From Alphaproteobacteria bacterium (GTDB lineage Bacteria > Pseudomonadota > Alphaproteobacteria > Micropepsales > Micropepsaceae), in the NCBI GenBank assembly GCA_019247845.1, contig JAFBAL010000057.1, forward strand, positions 1 to 57,800: 57,800 nucleotides of DNA, read 5' to 3'. The notes under the pieces are model-generated. The model did no database searches. It was not told the origin of the DNA and was given only the letters and a program-made list of their open reading frames with translations. Numbering within the stretch: the first letter of the stretch is position 1; each line of letters starts with the position of its first letter. Shown in pieces: positions 1-7,907 of the stretch. Position numbers and translations under genes: made by a program.

Positions 1-2
1 AC

Positions 3-152
3 GTGGTGATGGATCGCTGCCCCAAGATCGGGTACGGACGGCTGTCGGGCGAGATCGGCTGGATGGGCGTCGCGCGCGGCGTCATCGACAACCGCAAGCC
101 CCTGCTGTTCGGCAAGGGCGGCAGCCTGAAGCGCGGCTGGGCGGACAAATAG
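3..152 (+). CDS. CoA-binding protein, C-terminal fragment (YccU-like)
   Basis: The window opens inside this gene; only the last 49 codons are present, ending in TAG. The readable part contains VVMDRCPKIGYGRLSG and then a short basic tail ending GWADK. The VVMDRC-K pattern is typical of the C-terminus of small Rossmann-fold CoA-binding proteins (succinyl-CoA-synthetase-like, PF13380, YccU type). These bind CoA or nucleotide but have no settled reaction. The 75-base gap to metY carries that gene's own promoter, so the two are probably separately transcribed. The family call rests on a short segment. Confidence 0.6.
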   Translation: MVMDRCPKIGYGRLSGEIGWMGVARGVIDNRKPLLFGKGGSLKRGWADK

Positions 153-171
153 CGGCGCGCGCGTCGAATCG

Positions 172-202
172 TTGACATAAAACTCTACGAATATAGTAGA
201 GT
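172..202 (+). promoter_or_regulatory. metY promoter with overlapping palindromic operator
   Basis: A perfect -35 hexamer TTGACA lies at 172-177 and AT-rich -10 candidates (TAGTAG or TATAGT) at 192-199. A perfect 7-bp inverted repeat, ACTCTAC (182-188) and GTAGAGT (196-202) around a 7-base spacer, sits directly on the -10 region. This geometry suggests a dimeric repressor that blocks polymerase. The regulator is not in the window and its identity is unknown. The leader (about 25 bases) is too short for a SAM riboswitch. Confidence 0.6.
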
Positions 203-227
203 ATCGTCCTGCCATGGAGGTCCTGCG

Positions 228-1499
228 ATGAGCGAATTCGGCTTCAACACCTTGAGCGTCCATGCCGGCGCGCAACCCGACCCCGCGACGGGCGCGCGCG
301 CGACGCCGATCTATCAGACGACGGCCTATGTCTTCGAGGACGCGGACCACGCCGCGGCGCTGTTCAATCTCCAGGTCTTCGGCAACATCTATTCGCGCAT
401 CATGAACCCGACCAACGCGGTGCTGGAGGAGCGCGTGGCGGCGCTGGAAGGCGGCCGCGCGGCGCTGGCGGTGTCTTCGGGCCATGCCGCCCAGCTCATC
501 GCCTTCCATCCGCTGATGAACCCGGGCGACGAGTTCGTCGCGGCGCGGCACCTCTATGGCGGCTCGATCACCCAGTTCAAGCATTCCTTCGCCAAGTTCG
601 ACTGGCACGTGAAGTGGGCCGACACCCAGAACCCCGACAGCTTCAAGGCGCAGATCACCGAGAAGACCAAGGCGGTCTATATCGAGAGCATCGCCAATCC
701 CGGCGGCGTGATCAGCGACATCGAGGCGATCGCCGCGATCGCCCATTCCGCCGGCGTGCCGCTGATCGTCGACAACACCATGGCCTCGCCTTATCTGATC
801 CGTCCCTTCGAATGGGGCGCCGACATCGTCGTGCATTCGGCGACGAAGTTCCTCGGCGGACACGGCAACTCGATGGCCGGCGTCGTCGTCGACGGCGGCA
901 GGTTCGACTGGGGCAACGGCAAGTTCCCGACCCTGTCCGAACCCTGTCCGTCCTATCACGGCATGAAGATCTGGGAGACCTTCGGCGACATGGCCTATGC
1001 CATCGCCTGCCGCGTGCTGTCGCTGCGCGATCTCGGCCCCGCGCTGTCGCCTACCAATGCCTTCCTGATCCTGACCGGCTGCGAGACGCTTCCCTTGCGC
1101 ATGCAGCGCCATTGCGACAACGCGCTGGCCGTCGCCAAGTGGCTGAAGGAGCATCCCAAGGTCGCCTGGGTGAACTATGCAGGCCTCGAGGGCGATGCGA
1201 GCTACGGCCTGCACCGCACCTATTGCCCCAAGGGCGCGGGCTCGATCTTCACCTTCGGCGTCAAGGGCGGCTACGAGGCCGGCAAGGCGATGGTCAACAA
1301 CGTGAAGCTGTTCAGCCATCTCGCCAATATCGGCGACACGCGCAGCCTGATCATCCATCCGGCATCGACGACGCACCGCCAGCTCGAGCCCGAGCAGCGC
1401 GCCGCGGCCGGCGCGGGCGACGACGTGGTGCGCCTCTCCATCGGCATCGAGAACGTCGAGGACATCGTCGCGGATCTGGACCAGGCGCTGAACGCGTGA
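228..1499 (+). CDS. metY: O-acetylhomoserine aminocarboxypropyltransferase (sulfhydrylase)
   Basis: 423-residue PLP enzyme of the Cys/Met metabolism family. It makes homocysteine directly from O-acetylhomoserine and sulfide in the cytosol. The N-terminal FNTLSVHAGAQPD motif, the NPTNAVLEERVAALEGG block and the PLP lysine (K207, in SATKFLGGHG) are all present, and the length is normal for MetY. The start is an ATG preceded by GGAGG at 217-221. A palindrome over the promoter upstream suggests repression by a sulfur- or methionine-responsive regulator (inference). A small ORF follows after 18 bases and may be cotranscribed. Confidence 0.93.
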   Translation: MSEFGFNTLSVHAGAQPDPATGARATPIYQTTAYVFEDADHAAALFNLQVFGNIYSRIMNPTNAVLEERVAALEGGRAALAVSSGHAAQLIAFHPLMNPGDEFVAARHLYGGSITQFKHSFAKFDWHVKWADTQNPDSFKAQITEKTKAVYIESIANPGGVISDIEAIAAIAHSAGVPLIVDNTMASPYLIRPFEWGADIVVHSATKFLGGHGNSMAGVVVDGGRFDWGNGKFPTLSEPCPSYHGMKIWETFGDMAYAIACRVLSLRDLGPALSPTNAFLILTGCETLPLRMQRHCDNALAVAKWLKEHPKVAWVNYAGLEGDASYGLHRTYCPKGAGSIFTFGVKGGYEAGKAMVNNVKLFSHLANIGDTRSLIIHPASTTHRQLEPEQRAAAGAGDDVVRLSIGIENVEDIVADLDQALNA

Positions 1500-1517
1500 A
1501 GGGGCAGGAGACTTGAG

Positions 1518-1688
1518 ATGACGGAACCACCGCCGAGCACCGTGAAGGTGATCAAGCACGAGGCGATCAGCCCGAGCGAAGTGCGCATCACGATGGAGAT
1601 GGTCGTGAACGTGCACAGGCTCACCGATATTGCCAGCCAGTTGCTGCATACCGCGACGCTGCAGGTATCGCCCGACAAAAAACTTTAG
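1518..1688 (+). CDS. small hypothetical protein (56 aa)
   Basis: 56-codon ORF with a good Shine-Dalgarno (AGGAG at 1506-1510), starting 18 bases after metY. The product is soluble: it begins MTEPPPSTVKVIKHE and continues with a putative strand (EVRITMEMVVNV) and an amphipathic helix (RLTDIASQLLHTATLQ). I recognise no family. Its stop overlaps the convergent heme A synthase stop by 4 bases, which fits a real, tightly packed gene. Codon choice matches neighbouring genes. Confidence 0.5.
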   Translation: MTEPPPSTVKVIKHEAISPSEVRITMEMVVNVHRLTDIASQLLHTATLQVSPDKKL

Positions 1689-2689
1689 GCGGAACGCCTG
1701 GCGATCTCGTAGGCCAGCCACACGCTGGCCGAGAACAGCAGCGCCGCGACCAGCTGGTGCGCGGCCGCCATGCCGACCGGCGCCTGCGCCAGCAGGGTGG
1801 CGATGCCGAGCGCGACCTGCATCAGGATCAGGGCGGCGACGGCCTGCGAGGCCGCGAGCATGCGCACCCGCCACGCCGTCCACAGGCCCACGACCAGCAC
1901 GAGATAGGCGCCGATGCGGTGGTCGAACTGCGCCAGCCCAGGGTCTTCGAAGAAGCTCGCCCAGGTGAAGCTCAACTCGGGGAAGAACCGTCCGTCCATC
2001 GACGGCCAGGTGTTGTAGACGAGCCCGCCATGCAGGCCCGCGACCAGCGCGCCGAGCAGCATCTGCACATAGACGAGCGCGACGAGCACCAAGCTCCAAC
2101 GTGCGGCGCCTGCCGGCGTCCCCTTCGCGCCTGTCGCGGGCCCGCGCAGATATTCGAGCGCGGTCCACAATATCGCGCCCAGCAACATGATGGCCGTGCC
2201 GAGATGGATCGCGAGCCGGTATTGCGAGACCGAGACGCGCGTCTCCAGCCCGCTCTCGACCATCCACCAGCCGATGAAGCCCTGAAGCCCGCCGAGCGCG
2301 AAGAGCAGGATCATGCGCGGCCATTCCTCGCGCCGGATCGCGCCGGTCCAGGCAAAGACGACGAAGGGCACGAAGAACACCACGCCGATCAACCGCCCGA
2401 GGAGGCGGTGCGTCCATTCCCACCAGAAGATCGCCTTGAACCCCTCGAGGTCCATATGGGCGTTCTCGAGGCGGTATTGCGGGATCTGCTGGTACTTGGC
2501 GAAGGCCGCGGCCCAAGCGGCGTCGCTCATCGGCGGGATCGCGCCCATGATCGGGTCCCATTCGGTGATGGAGAGCCCGGAGCCGGTGAGCCGCGTCAGC
2601 CCGCCGATCACCACCATCGCGAGAATGATGGCGGCCACGGCGAAAAGCCACACGGAAACGGCCTTGCGCGATTGGAATAGGGCGAGCAT
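1685..2689 (-). CDS. ctaA: heme A synthase (COX15/CtaA family)
   Basis: 334-residue integral membrane protein converting heme O to heme A for the aa3-type cytochrome c oxidase. The N-terminus has a membrane segment followed by VVIGGLTRLTGSGLSITEWDP, the hallmark COX15 loop. A conserved histidine lies in FWWEWTHRLLGRLIG, and further His residues occur in later helices (AIHLGTA, FDHRIGAYLV, AAHQLVAALL), consistent with the usual eight-helix bundle and its heme-ligand histidines. Length and topology match the alphaproteobacterial type-2 enzyme. It is divergent from the TPR gene and convergent with the 56-aa ORF. Confidence 0.93.
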   Translation of the reverse strand: MLALFQSRKAVSVWLFAVAAIILAMVVIGGLTRLTGSGLSITEWDPIMGAIPPMSDAAWAAAFAKYQQIPQYRLENAHMDLEGFKAIFWWEWTHRLLGRLIGVVFFVPFVVFAWTGAIRREEWPRMILLFALGGLQGFIGWWMVESGLETRVSVSQYRLAIHLGTAIMLLGAILWTALEYLRGPATGAKGTPAGAARWSLVLVALVYVQMLLGALVAGLHGGLVYNTWPSMDGRFFPELSFTWASFFEDPGLAQFDHRIGAYLVLVVGLWTAWRVRMLAASQAVAALILMQVALGIATLLAQAPVGMAAAHQLVAALLFSASVWLAYEIARRSA

Positions 2690-2743
2690 CAGATCCTTGA
2701 TAAGGTTCGGGCCTGATAGATTTCGGCCGATTTGGAGGCTGCC

Positions 2744-4540
2744 ATGAGAATTGCCGCACTGCTATTGGCACTTGCTGCCGCACCCGCTTTTGCGCTTTCC
2801 GCCGCGTCCGCCGCCGAGGTGGGGAGCATGGCGAGCACCGCGACGGACGCGTCTACCGCCGGCATGGGAAGCATGACGAGCGCCGCCAAGCCAACCTCCA
2901 CCGCCGGCGCCATGGCGATGCCGGCGATGACGATGCCGCCCATGCCGGGCATCTATGCCGGCGTCCCCGACCGGGTGGGCGCGCCGATGTTCACCGGCTA
3001 CGGCGACCATAGCCACAAGATCACGACCGCGAATCCCAGGACCCAGGCCTATTTCGACCAGGGCATCCGCCTGCTCTTCGCCTTCAATCATGCCGAGGCG
3101 ATCCGCTCGTTCCGCGAGGCGGCGCGTCTCGATCCCGATTGCGCGATGTGCTGGTGGGGCACGGCCTTCGCGCTCGGCCCCAACATCAACCTGCCGATGC
3201 AGCGCGACGCGGTGGCGCCGGCCTGGGCGGCGCTTGAGAAGGCGCGCGCGCTCGAGCCCAAGGCCTCGGCCGAAGAGGTCGCATGGATCGAGGCGCTGCG
3301 CGCGCGCTATGCGCAAGCCCCGGCCGAGAACCGACACGCGCTCGACGAGGCCTTCGCCAGCGCGATGGAAAAGGTGGCGGCCCTCTATTCCACCGACAGC
3401 GACGCGTCGGTGTTCTATGCCGAGGCGATGATGGACACGCAGCCCTGGGACTATTGGGAAGCGGATGCGCAGACGCCCAAGGGCCACGGCGCGATCATCA
3501 CCGGCACGCTCGAGAACGTGCTGGAGCGCGAGCCCAATCATCCCGGCGCCCTGCACCTCTACATCCACGCGGTCGAGGCCTCGAACACGCCCGAGCGCGC
3601 AGAGGCCGCCGCCGACAAGCTCGAGCCCTTGATGCCGTCGGCCGGACACATCGTGCACATGCCGTCGCACATCTATTACCGCGTCGGCCGCTTCGAGGAT
3701 GCTGCCAAGGTCAACCGCCTCGCCGCCCTGAAGGACGAGGAATACATCGCCGCCTGCAAGGCGCAGGGCTTCTATCCCCTCGCCTACTACTCCCACAACA
3801 TCCACTTCCTGTGGACTTCGTCCGAGATGATGGGCCGGAAGAAGGACGCCGAGGACGCGGCGAAGCGGCTGGTGAAAGCGGCCGCGGCCGGCGAGCCGAT
3901 GGCGGCGAACCTTCCTCCCGTGCAGCTTTATCTCTTCGTGCCGACGGTGACCAAGCTGCGCTTCGGCGACTGGGACGGCGTGCTGAAGGCGCCGCGTCCG
4001 CGCGACGCGCTCAAGATCGACGTCGCCATGTCCCTCTATGCCCGCGGCTTCGCCTTCGCCAACAAGCACGACTACGCGAACGCCATGAAGGACCGCGCGC
4101 TGCTGCAGGCGATGATCGACAGGCACGACTTCGCGGCGATCGACGCGTTCGGCACGCCTGGGACCATGATGGCCAAGATCGGCGTCGCGCTGGTCGACGG
4201 CGAGATCGCGCGCAACCAGGGCAAGCTGCCCGAGGCCGTGACGGCGTTCACCGCGGCCCGTGCCTTGGAGAAGACGATCCCCTATACCGAGCCGCCCTAT
4301 TGGCACGAGCCCGTCAGCCACATCCTGGGCGCGGCGATGCTGCAGGCGGGCATGGCGAAGGAGGCCGAGGCCGTCTATCGCGAGAGCCTGACCTATTACC
4401 GTATCGACGGCTGGGCGCTGTTCGGTCTGGCCCAGGCGCTGGACGCGCAAGGCAAGCACGACGAAGCGGCCAAGGCGCGCGCCGAGTTCGACAAGGCGTG
4501 GTCGACCGCCGACATCAAGCTCGCTTCGTCGCGGTTCTGA
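2744..4540 (+). CDS. secreted TPR-repeat protein of unknown function
   Basis: 598-residue protein with a signal peptide (MRIAALLLALAAAPAFA) and a Met/Ala/Thr-rich linker to about residue 70. Helical TPR-like repeats fill the rest: YFDQGIRLLFAFNHAEAIRSF with AARLDPDCAMCWWG near the start and GLAQALDAQGKHDEAAKAR at the end. The paired Cys in DCAMCWWG and the His-rich GHIVHMPSHIYYRVGRF segment recur in a family annotated only as TPR proteins, so a metal or thiol role is possible but unproven. The ATG at 2744 is chosen because GGAGG (2734-2738) precedes it; an in-frame TTG at 2732 would place the Shine-Dalgarno inside the gene. Confidence 0.8.
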   Translation: MRIAALLLALAAAPAFALSAASAAEVGSMASTATDASTAGMGSMTSAAKPTSTAGAMAMPAMTMPPMPGIYAGVPDRVGAPMFTGYGDHSHKITTANPRTQAYFDQGIRLLFAFNHAEAIRSFREAARLDPDCAMCWWGTAFALGPNINLPMQRDAVAPAWAALEKARALEPKASAEEVAWIEALRARYAQAPAENRHALDEAFASAMEKVAALYSTDSDASVFYAEAMMDTQPWDYWEADAQTPKGHGAIITGTLENVLEREPNHPGALHLYIHAVEASNTPERAEAAADKLEPLMPSAGHIVHMPSHIYYRVGRFEDAAKVNRLAALKDEEYIAACKAQGFYPLAYYSHNIHFLWTSSEMMGRKKDAEDAAKRLVKAAAAGEPMAANLPPVQLYLFVPTVTKLRFGDWDGVLKAPRPRDALKIDVAMSLYARGFAFANKHDYANAMKDRALLQAMIDRHDFAAIDAFGTPGTMMAKIGVALVDGEIARNQGKLPEAVTAFTAARALEKTIPYTEPPYWHEPVSHILGAAMLQAGMAKEAEAVYRESLTYYRIDGWALFGLAQALDAQGKHDEAAKARAEFDKAWSTADIKLASSRF

Positions 4541-4545
4541 GCGCG

Positions 4546-4788
4546 ATGTCGGTCCGCGCCAAGAAGCTCGTCGGCACCATCCTCACGCTGATCTGGCTGC
4601 CGATCTATGCGCTGCTCGCCGCCGCCGTCGGCAGCCACCTCGCGCATACCATGCCGAACGCGCCGTGGTACGTGCTGTTCCTCTATTACGCACTGGCCGG
4701 CACGCTGTGGATCGTGCCGGTCGGGATGATGTTCCCGTGGATGTATCGCGAGCCTCAAGCCAAGCCCAAGCCTAAGGCGAAAGGCTGA
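4546..4788 (+). CDS. DUF2842 small membrane protein
   Basis: 80-residue protein with two membrane segments (LVGTILTLIWLPIYALLAAAV and WYVLFLYYALAGTLWIVPVG) and a Lys/Pro tail, matching the alphaproteobacterial DUF2842 family in length and layout. The function is unknown. It begins 5 bases after the TPR gene and is probably cotranscribed. Its last 17 bases overlap the convergent phosphodiesterase gene. Confidence 0.75.
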   Translation: MSVRAKKLVGTILTLIWLPIYALLAAAVGSHLAHTMPNAPWYVLFLYYALAGTLWIVPVGMMFPWMYREPQAKPKPKAKG

Positions 4789-6100
4789 GCGGCTTGCCGT
4801 CGACCGGCCGCCCCGGCTGGAGCCCGAGCAGCGACATCACGGTGGGATGGATGTCGACCATGTCGAGGCGCTTGATCTCGCGCCCCGGCGCCACGCCCGC
4901 GCCCCAGGCATAGAAGATGCCGTGCATCTGCACGACGGCGGGATCGTAGCCGTGCGTCGCCTTGATGCCGCCGACGGGCGGCGTGAAAACCACCGGCCAG
5001 AAATGCGTGACGCCCAGCCAGTGCGCCCAGGCCGGCATCTGTCCGCCGCCCACGACCCAGTACGGCGGCTTGGCGATCAGCAGCAGGTCGCCGGCGCGCG
5101 GCCCGTCGCCCCAATGCACGAAGCTCGGATAGTGCCCGCGCTTGTAGACGGTGAAGTATTGCGAGTAAGCGCTCAGCGCCTTCTGCACGCGGTCGGCGCT
5201 CTCGCCTTTGTCGAGATAGAAGATCGTCGAGGCGCCATCGGACGCTTCCCGGCCCTTGATGCCGTAGAGGTTCATCAGCCGCCCGACATTGATCAGCGGC
5301 CCGATGTCCATCATGCCGTGATCGGTGCCGACGACCAGCGTGCCTTCGCGGCCCTTGGGCATCGATCTGATCGCCGCCATCAGCTTGCCCACGATCCGAT
5401 CGGTGCGGCGCACCGCCTCGCCCGTCCGCGGGCCGGCGACGCCGTCCTCGTGCGCGACGTGATCGGGGATGTCGAAATAGAGCGCGATCAGGCGTGGATG
5501 GTTGGCCGAGGTGTCGTGCAGCATCTTGACCGCCTTGCTCACGATGGCGTCGTCGCTCTCGCGCATCGCCCACGGCACGTTGGCGTTGGCGAAGGTCGAG
5601 AGCTGGCCGCGCGTCGTCGACCAGCGCCCGACCCAGTTGAGGACCGCGGTCTTGACGCCCTGGCGCTCGGCCGCCTCCCACATCGCCTCGCAGCCGGTGT
5701 GCCAGTCGGCGTCGCCGACCGTGGGATTGTGCTCGTCGAAGGCGCCGCGCACGGGGTCGTAGAAATAGTTCGACATGATGCCGTGATGCGCGGGCCAGCA
5801 TCCGGTCTCGTAGGTCGTGTGATTGATCAGCGAGATCGTCGGGAAGGCCGGCACCAGATGCCGCGACCACGCGCCCTCGCGCTTCATGCGGTCGAAGTTG
5901 GGCGTGGGCCTGGCGGCGTCGAGCTCCGCCGGCGCGAAGCCGTCGAACAGCACGACGACGACGGTGCGCTCCGGCCTCGCGGCCTGCGCGACGACGGTGC
6001 GCTCCGGCCTCGCGGCTTGCGCGACGACGGTGCGCTCCGGCGCGGCGCAAGCAGACGTCACAACCAACGCCGCAAGCAGCGCGCCCAACCACGACCTCAT
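4772..6100 (-). CDS. alkaline-phosphatase-superfamily phosphodiesterase (ectonucleotide pyrophosphatase-like), exported
   Basis: 442 residues. A signal peptide (MRSWLGALLAALVVTSACA, with a possible lipobox Cys) is followed by an unusual tandem 11-residue repeat and then the fold: the metal-binding strand VVVLFDGFAP, the nucleophile region FPTISLINHTTYETGCWPAHHG, a second metal motif VVGTDHGMMDIGP, and a late His (MVDIHPTVMSLLGL). These are the nucleotide pyrophosphatase/phosphodiesterase metal-site motifs, so it probably hydrolyses phosphodiester or pyrophosphate bonds in the periplasm. The start at 6100 has an upstream GAGGG and leaves 10 bases after the XRE stop. A longer start at 6124 would overlap that gene. 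Confidence 0.82.
   Translation of the reverse strand: MRSWLGALLAALVVTSACAAPERTVVAQAARPERTVVAQAARPERTVVVVLFDGFAPAELDAARPTPNFDRMKREGAWSRHLVPAFPTISLINHTTYETGCWPAHHGIMSNYFYDPVRGAFDEHNPTVGDADWHTGCEAMWEAAERQGVKTAVLNWVGRWSTTRGQLSTFANANVPWAMRESDDAIVSKAVKMLHDTSANHPRLIALYFDIPDHVAHEDGVAGPRTGEAVRRTDRIVGKLMAAIRSMPKGREGTLVVGTDHGMMDIGPLINVGRLMNLYGIKGREASDGASTIFYLDKGESADRVQKALSAYSQYFTVYKRGHYPSFVHWGDGPRAGDLLLIAKPPYWVVGGGQMPAWAHWLGVTHFWPVVFTPPVGGIKATHGYDPAVVQMHGIFYAWGAGVAPGREIKRLDMVDIHPTVMSLLGLQPGRPVDGKPLSLSP
5961..6041. repeat. 33-bp tandem repeat, about 2.5 copies, in the phosphodiesterase N-terminus
   Basis: Two 33-bp units (5961-5993 and 5994-6026) differ at a single base and are followed by a 15-bp partial unit. 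They encode the 11-residue repeat ERTVVAQAARP directly after the signal peptide. The repeat includes the first catalytic-domain strand (ERTVVVVLFDGF), so it appears to be a recent in-frame slippage duplication of the domain start. Confidence 0.9.
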
Positions 6101-6110
6101 CACCCAGCCC

Positions 6111-6323
6111 TCAATCGACCTCATAATGAAAGACGTCTTCGAGCGGCTTTGCAAACACCCGCGCGATGCGGAACGCGGCTTCCAGGGTCGGCGAGTATTT
6201 GCCCTGCTCGATGGCATTGACGGTCTGGCGGGTGACGCCGATGCGCTCGGCCAGCTCGGCTTGCGTCATCTCGCCGGCCTCGAAGCGCAACCGGCGGATC
6301 TCGTTGCGGATCGCGGTCGGCAT
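6111..6323 (-). CDS. XRE/Cro-type transcriptional regulator
   Basis: 70-residue single-domain HTH protein. The helix-turn-helix reads MTQAELAERIGVTRQTVNAIEQ, followed by GKYSPTLEAAFRIARVF and LEDVFHYE, the standard compact Cro/CI-like architecture without a sensor domain. It starts one base inside the stop of the upstream membrane-protein gene (TGATG), so translation is coupled. Such membrane-protein/HTH pairs are widespread, and the regulator probably autoregulates the operon. Confidence 0.88.
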   Translation of the reverse strand: MPTAIRNEIRRLRFEAGEMTQAELAERIGVTRQTVNAIEQGKYSPTLEAAFRIARVFAKPLEDVFHYEVD

Positions 6324-6715
6324 CACACCCCCCGGCGGAAATAGACGATCTGCGCCGTGTCGCTGACGACCTCGCCCAGGATCATCGCGAAGAACAGCCC
6401 GTTGGCGACGATCAACCGGTCGATGTCGAAGAACAGCGCGCCGATGGCCATGAAGGCGCCGCCGGCCACGACGAAGTGGGCGATATACACCGACTTGTAC
6501 GCGATCAACCGCTCGCGCTCGTCCTTGGGCGCCGACGCATCCTTGGGCGAAATCACGGACACGACGATGGTGAAGGCGACCATCAGCACGACGAACAGCA
6601 CGGTCGCGCCGACGAGCCCGAGGAACGAGGCGAACCCGCCGACGGCGAAATACCCGCCATAGACCGCCAGGGTCAGGACCAGCGAAATCCAGGAAATCTT
6701 CTCGCGAAAGGCCAT
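6323..6715 (-). CDS. small integral membrane protein paired with XRE regulator
   Basis: 130-residue membrane protein with four predicted helices (SLVLTLAVYGGYFAVG, FLGLVGATVLFVVLMVAFTIVVSV, AHFVVAGGAFMAIGALF, VANGLFFAMILGEVVSDTAQIV) and a charged loop KDERERLIAYKSVY between helices 2 and 3. Layout and partner resemble the DUF2178-type proteins that sit before small HTH regulators. The start at 6715 is chosen because GGAG lies 7 bases upstream. The function is unknown; a membrane sensor or stress role in the operon is inference. Confidence 0.72.
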   Translation of the reverse strand: MAFREKISWISLVLTLAVYGGYFAVGGFASFLGLVGATVLFVVLMVAFTIVVSVISPKDASAPKDERERLIAYKSVYIAHFVVAGGAFMAIGALFFDIDRLIVANGLFFAMILGEVVSDTAQIVYFRRGV

Positions 6716-6746
6716 TTGCCATCTCCATGTCAAACTATGGAGACGT

Positions 6747-6775
6747 TATGTATGAAATACTTTACACCGTGTCAA
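6747..6775 (-). promoter_or_regulatory. sigma70-type promoter of the membrane protein/XRE operon
   Basis: On the minus strand a perfect TTGACA (6770-6775) is separated by exactly 17 bases from TACATA (6747-6752). The spacer and -10 region contain the interrupted dyad TGTA-N10-TACA and the inner palindrome GTAT-GAA-ATAC, a plausible XRE operator. The transcript would start about 25 bases before the ATG at 6715. Confidence 0.65.
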
Positions 6776-6784
6776 GCCCGGCAG

Positions 6785-7825
6785 TCACTTGGCATCGGCA
6801 TCGGTGATGTAGACCTTCTTCTCCTTGTAAGCGATGTACAGGTGCAGCTTGCTCAGCACGTTCATGCCGAGGGTGAAGTCTTCCGGGGCCAGGCTGCTCC
6901 CATAGATGGGATCGTCCCGCGACTTCTCGGAATGCTCCATGCGAAAGGCGTCTTCTTCCTTGCCGGGGAAGATGTAGACGACCGGGTTCTGTACCGTAAG
7001 ACCGCCGAGCGTGAGCGATCCGAATTGCTTGCGATATACCGGATACGCATCGGGGCTGTCGGCCACTTTCGAAACGCCGGGCGACGTCTCGTCGACACCG
7101 AAGATCTGCACGGCCGATCTCTTCCGCAGATAGGAACCGTCGGCACCGGTATCCAGCGCGGCCGAGACATCGTGGCCGTCCAGCGTCATCCGAAGCTGGA
7201 TGTGCGGCGTCGACATGATCGCGCCGCTCGTGAAGCGGAACGGCAGATCGGCATAGCCGCCCCGGGTCCAATAGACGACCTTGCCCGGGCAGTGATCCTG
7301 GGAGAACAGGTTCGCCTTCTTCTTGGCCGTGTCGATCTCGACGTCGAACAGGCTCAGGAAATCCGGTGCCAGCAATCCGTCGGTTTCAGCCTCCGTCTTC
7401 GTCTGCTCTTTCGGCGGCGCCGGCGCATCCGCCGGCAGGTGACGCACGGCGATATGGAAATTTCTCGCTTCGTTGTTGCCGACCTTGAACGACGTCACGG
7501 TCGCCGCTCCGAGCTTGAGCTTTCCGCTTGCGCCATAGAGAAAGGTGCCGGCTTCGGTTTCCTTCAGTCCGAGCTTCTGCGCCGCGCTGTCGGATATCTC
7601 GCTGAAGACGCCGGCGGTATCGACCAGGAATTGATGCGACACGCCATTGAGCGTCACCGGAACCGTGAACCGCCCATCCGGCAGCATCGTCATGTCGAGC
7701 GACGCCATCAGCGACAGTCCGCAGGTCTGCGCCGCGGCGTCGCCCGCTGCCGCCGATACGAAAAACGCGGCCAATGCCGCCAGAACGGCGAACGCGTTCA
7801 AGACCGCGATTGCATGGATGCGCAT
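6785..7825 (-). CDS. exported retropepsin-like aspartic protease (tandem domains)
   Basis: 346 residues with a signal peptide (MRIHAIAVLNAFAVLAALAAFF to AQTC). Two aspartyl-protease-like modules follow. The first has HQFLVDTAGVFSEIS (Asp69), with a non-canonical Ala after DT. The second has AALDTGADGSYL (Asp225), a full DTG triad. Each half contributes one Asp, as in bacterial retropepsin-like proteins of the Asp_protease_2 type. It presumably acts in the periplasm; the substrate is unknown. The ATG at 7825 is preferred, but an in-frame ATG at 7846 is possible. It reads as a single-gene unit. Confidence 0.72.
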   Translation of the reverse strand: MRIHAIAVLNAFAVLAALAAFFVSAAAGDAAAQTCGLSLMASLDMTMLPDGRFTVPVTLNGVSHQFLVDTAGVFSEISDSAAQKLGLKETEAGTFLYGASGKLKLGAATVTSFKVGNNEARNFHIAVRHLPADAPAPPKEQTKTEAETDGLLAPDFLSLFDVEIDTAKKKANLFSQDHCPGKVVYWTRGGYADLPFRFTSGAIMSTPHIQLRMTLDGHDVSAALDTGADGSYLRKRSAVQIFGVDETSPGVSKVADSPDAYPVYRKQFGSLTLGGLTVQNPVVYIFPGKEEDAFRMEHSEKSRDDPIYGSSLAPEDFTLGMNVLSKLHLYIAYKEKKVYITDADAK

Positions 7826-7907
7826 GATCGCCCCGCCCGAAACCATTGCCCCGTGCAATCCTGGCGGAAGACCGGCCGCGGCGCAACTTAGCATGGTGGT
7901 TGAATCG

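Noticed and set aside
153..227. SAM riboswitch before metY
   Set aside because: The leader after the promoter is about 25 bases, too short for any SAM aptamer; the palindrome lies over the promoter instead.
2762..4459. A long minus-strand frame opposite the TPR gene
   Set aside because: A His/Arg/Gly-rich shadow typical of antisense frames in GC-rich genes; no start signal or domain.
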